Shown piece after piece: positions 6,390-8,768 of a stretch of 8,768 bases of DNA. The stretch is taken from positions 1 through 8,768 of the forward strand of contig CAJWLW010000200.1 of the NCBI GenBank assembly GCA_913042885.1. The letters run 5' to 3'. The stretch is from an uncultured Lentisphaeria bacterium. GTDB taxonomy: Bacteria > Verrucomicrobiota > Lentisphaeria > JABSQK01 > CAJWLW01. The position numbers and the translations under genes were made by a program. Position 1 is the first letter of the stretch. Each line of letters opens with the position of its first letter. The notes below the pieces were generated by a model. That model was not told the DNA's origin. It saw only the letters and a program-made list of their open reading frames with translations, and made no database searches.

Positions 6390-8238
6390 GGTTGTTGCCA
6401 AGGTTTCGCAACGCGCTTTGCACTTCGTTGCGCTGTTGTTTCACCTCCCAGATGCGTCGGCGCAGATCCAGACGATCCTCTGCAACCGACGCATTACGCT
6501 GCCGCTCTCGCAGCGCTTCAAATTCGTCACCGAGTGCCCGGTCACGGATACGCAGCAAACATTCCTGAAAACTCTGTTCCCGTTTCTGCTCGCTGCCGGA
6601 GGCGAACTCAGGAGCGAACAGGCATTTGTTGATCTCCGGCAGTTGCAAACTGCCTGCCCGTTCCTCGATCAATCCGCGGATCTCGTCCCACTCCTCGCCC
6701 TGTGCCGCTGCTGCCAATGCTTCGTTGAGCAGACGGCCGATTTGCGTAAGCCGAATGTTTTCCACCGGCAAATCGGTCACCAATCGCGACATGTAGCCTT
6801 GATCGTGGTAGGTCAGTTCCAACAGCACGCGTTCCGGCTCGATGTGCGATTCGTCGTTCAGGGCCAGCACCGACTCCTCCGCGGCAAAAGTCCGCACGCG
6901 ATCACGTCGGCGCTGACGATTGGTCAAGGCTTTAAGCCCTTGAAAAACATAGTTCTGAGGAATCCGCAGGCGTGACGCCAGCACTTGGCAATAGTTGGCC
7001 CGGACAACCGGATCCGGCACCTGCGATACAGCTTCGAGGAAGCCGTCGGCGACGGTCTGTTTGCCGGCTGTCTGGGTGATGTCATTACGGGCGATTTCGG
7101 TGTCGAGCAGAAAGTCGAAAAATTCGCGGCTCTCCTGCAACCGCTGGCGCAGAACGTCGGCACCTTGAGCGCGGAGGATGCTGTCGGGGTCCTCGCCATC
7201 GCCCAACATGACGACACGGGCGTTGAGGCCCGCGGGCAGGAAAGAGGCGAGGCTTTTCATGGCGGCGTTGATACCGGCATTATCCGCGTCGAACGCCAGG
7301 ATGAGGTTCTTGGTGTAGCGCTTCAGCAGCCATGCCTGGCGTTCGGTGAAGGCGGTACCCTGCGGCGCTACGGCGTTGGTCTGACCGGCTTCGTGGCAGG
7401 CAATGACGTCGATCTGGCCCTCACAGACAACGGCGGCACCTTCGGCTTTAATACCCTGGCGTGAGAAATTCAGACCGTAGAGGATCTTACTCTTTTCGAA
7501 GATCGGCGTTTCCGGGCTGTTGATGTACTTGGCACCTTGATCCTCTGCCAGCGTCCGGCCGCTGAAAGCGACGATGCGTCCCTGCTCGTTCCAGACCGGA
7601 AACATCAGGCGGTTGCGGAAACGGTCGTACGCCGAGGTCGCCGGCGCGCCTTCCTCCTTCACAGTGAGGATGCCGGCGGTGAGCATGTCTTCGAGCGAAA
7701 AGCCGAGCTGGCGGCCCCAGTTGCGCGTCATCTCCCAGGAGTCCGGCGCGTAGCCAATGCCGAACTGCACCAGCATGTCATCGCTCAGAGCGCGGCCGCG
7801 CACGTAGGCCATGGCCTGGCGACCGACCTCGGATCGAAGATTCTTGCTGTACCAGCCGGCGAGTTTTTCGTGCAGCTCGTAGAGGCGATCTTTGCGGTCG
7901 CGGGAGACTTTCGGTTTGCGGCCTTCGCCGCCAGGACCGGATTCGTCTTCATCGGGGATCTCGATGCCGTTGCGCTGCGCCAACAGTCGCAGGCCGCCGA
8001 CGAAATCGACCCCCTCGATCTCCATGACGAAGTTGATCACGTCGCCGCCTTTCTGGCAGCCGAAACAGTAAAATGCCTGACGGTCCGGGCTGACGTTGAA
8101 GGACGGCGTTTTCTCGTTGTGAAAGGGACAGACCGCCTTGAACGAGGCGCCGGCGCGTTTCAGCGGGATATAAGAACCGATGACGTCGACAATATCGCAG
8201 CGATCTTTAATTTCTTCTTTGAGTCGGTCACTGATCAT
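6379..8238 (-). CDS. dnaG: DNA primase DnaG
   Basis: The 619-residue protein makes RNA primers for the lagging strand and works with the DnaB helicase at the replication fork. Three domains are visible. The N-terminal CHC2 zinc ribbon has C37, H40, C58 and C61 (CPFHNEKTPSF to YCFGCQKGGD). The catalytic core carries FRNRLMFPVWNEQGRIVAFSGR (207-228), YINSPETPIFEKSKILYGL (238-256) and the Toprim motifs EGQIDV (Glu274; usually EGYxDV) and FDADNAG (Asp317, Asp319; usually FDGDxAG). The C-terminal part (about 450-619), with a charged helical end, is the expected helicase-binding region and is poorly conserved as usual. The ATG at 8238 gives the normal MISDRLKEEIKDRCDIVDVIG start; a longer in-frame start at 8340 would lie inside the upstream gene and add 34 unrelated residues. 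It overlaps the TPR gene by 11 bases and has no clear ribosome binding site, so translation is probably coupled. Confidence 0.97.
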   Translation of the reverse strand: MISDRLKEEIKDRCDIVDVIGSYIPLKRAGASFKAVCPFHNEKTPSFNVSPDRQAFYCFGCQKGGDVINFVMEIEGVDFVGGLRLLAQRNGIEIPDEDESGPGGEGRKPKVSRDRKDRLYELHEKLAGWYSKNLRSEVGRQAMAYVRGRALSDDMLVQFGIGYAPDSWEMTRNWGRQLGFSLEDMLTAGILTVKEEGAPATSAYDRFRNRLMFPVWNEQGRIVAFSGRTLAEDQGAKYINSPETPIFEKSKILYGLNFSRQGIKAEGAAVVCEGQIDVIACHEAGQTNAVAPQGTAFTERQAWLLKRYTKNLILAFDADNAGINAAMKSLASFLPAGLNARVVMLGDGEDPDSILRAQGADVLRQRLQESREFFDFLLDTEIARNDITQTAGKQTVADGFLEAVSQVPDPVVRANYCQVLASRLRIPQNYVFQGLKALTNRQRRRDRVRTFAAEESVLALNDESHIEPERVLLELTYHDQGYMSRLVTDLPVENIRLTQIGRLLNEALAAAAQGEEWDEIRGLIEERAGSLQLPEINKCLFAPEFASGSEQKREQSFQECLLRIRDRALGDEFEALRERQRNASVAEDRLDLRRRIWEVKQQRNEVQSALRNLGNNPAV

Positions 8239-8768
8239 CAGAGGATTGTCGTGGCACGACCTGAGCAATGTGGCCGGTGAGTTGCTGCAGGCGCGCTTCG
8301 ACATGGCCGACTGTTTCGGCGTCGTGATCACTCGCAACATTGAGGTAGCGCTCGTAGTAGCGCCTTGCCAGAGGGTGTCGACCAGCGTACCGATCCCACA
8401 TCACAGCCGTGTTGAGGTACACAGACGGATGTTGATTGGAACAACGAATGGCTTTCGAAAAGTTGCTCATAGCCTCGATGTAATTGCCCTGGTACATGTG
8501 CCAGATCGCCAGTTCGTTCCAGAGCAGGTACGAATCGTCGAATCGGTCACTGGCTTGCAGTCGCGCAAACAACTTCGGAACGTCCGGGTGGTTTTCTCGT
8601 GCCGCTGCGCTGGCATACAGCATCAGCGCTTCATCGTGCGTGTCATCGAGCGCCACGGCCTTCTGTAGATACCCCACGGCGTCACGGTAATTGCCGGCGT
8701 TGTAGTTGAGTTTGCCCGCCAGGTAGTTCGGCAGGAAACTGTCGGGGGCATCCTTTTGCGTCGCCTCG
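8228..8768 (-). CDS. Tetratricopeptide repeat protein (5' partial)
   Basis: The frame is open to the right edge, so the N-terminus is missing and the 180 visible residues are the C-terminal part. At least three TPR-like helical pairs can be read: LAGKLNYNAGNYRDAVGYLQ followed by KAVALDD; LAIWHMYQGNYIEAMSNFSK followed by AIRCSN; and a final pair around YLNTAVMWDRYAGRHPLARRYYERYLNVA. The Gly/Ala/Tyr spacing and the terminal Ala-Pro-like turns fit the TPR consensus. TPR proteins are scaffolds for protein-protein contacts; no catalytic domain is visible in this part. It lies directly upstream of dnaG with overlapping ends, so the two are probably on one transcript. A GTG at 8677 is only an internal codon, as TPR sequence continues upstream of it. 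The partner and function are unknown. Confidence 0.85.
   Translation of the reverse strand, partial: EATQKDAPDSFLPNYLAGKLNYNAGNYRDAVGYLQKAVALDDTHDEALMLYASAAARENHPDVPKLFARLQASDRFDDSYLLWNELAIWHMYQGNYIEAMSNFSKAIRCSNQHPSVYLNTAVMWDRYAGRHPLARRYYERYLNVASDHDAETVGHVEARLQQLTGHIAQVVPRQSSDDQ

Noticed and set aside
7537..8280. Long plus-strand open frame of 247 codons opposite dnaG
   Set aside because: It mirrors the conserved primase N-terminal and core coding sequence and has no family signature.
8239..8340. 34-residue N-terminal extension of DnaG
   Set aside because: It lies within the TPR gene in another frame, and the conserved primase start MISDRLKEEI begins at 8238.

Overview
The window looks like a chromosomal segment from a GC-rich bacterium with a Planctomycetes/Lentisphaerota-like (PVC superphylum) gene style. 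The main clues are a membrane Hanks-type kinase fused to a long coiled coil and a WD40 array, and a short ECF sigma factor of the kind common in Planctomycetes. The taxonomic call is an inference from protein architecture, not from a marker-gene match. The segment is densely coding: seven genes, no RNA genes, no mobile elements, no CRISPR, and no non-coding gap above about 40 bases.

Left block (plus strand, 1-4053): a 5'-truncated Ser/Thr protein kinase with a single membrane segment, a coiled-coil stalk and about ten WD40-like repeats. It is followed after 38 bases by an ECF-type sigma factor, whose stop codon overlaps the start of a small FHA-domain protein. Kinase, sigma factor and phosphothreonine reader in one operon suggest a phosphorylation-based signalling module. 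The sigma factor has lost two of the three acidic residues of the usual region 2 DAED motif (here MSQD). This is the change seen in sigma factors thought to be switched on by kinase phosphorylation, and it is the most interesting signal in the window.

Right block (minus strand, 8768 down to 4061): a TPR protein open at the window edge, then DnaG primase (11-base overlap), an N-acetylglucosamine-6-phosphate deacetylase-like amidohydrolase (27-base gap), and a lipoprotein solute-binding protein of the Fe(3+)/family 1-type ABC class (start and stop share one base). The spacing implies one transcript, although the functions are mixed (replication, amino-sugar metabolism, uptake). The NagA-like protein keeps its metal and substrate residues but has Asn where the family has its catalytic Asp.

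The two blocks converge with only 7 bases between stop codons. A small hairpin at the junction may end the minus-strand transcript.
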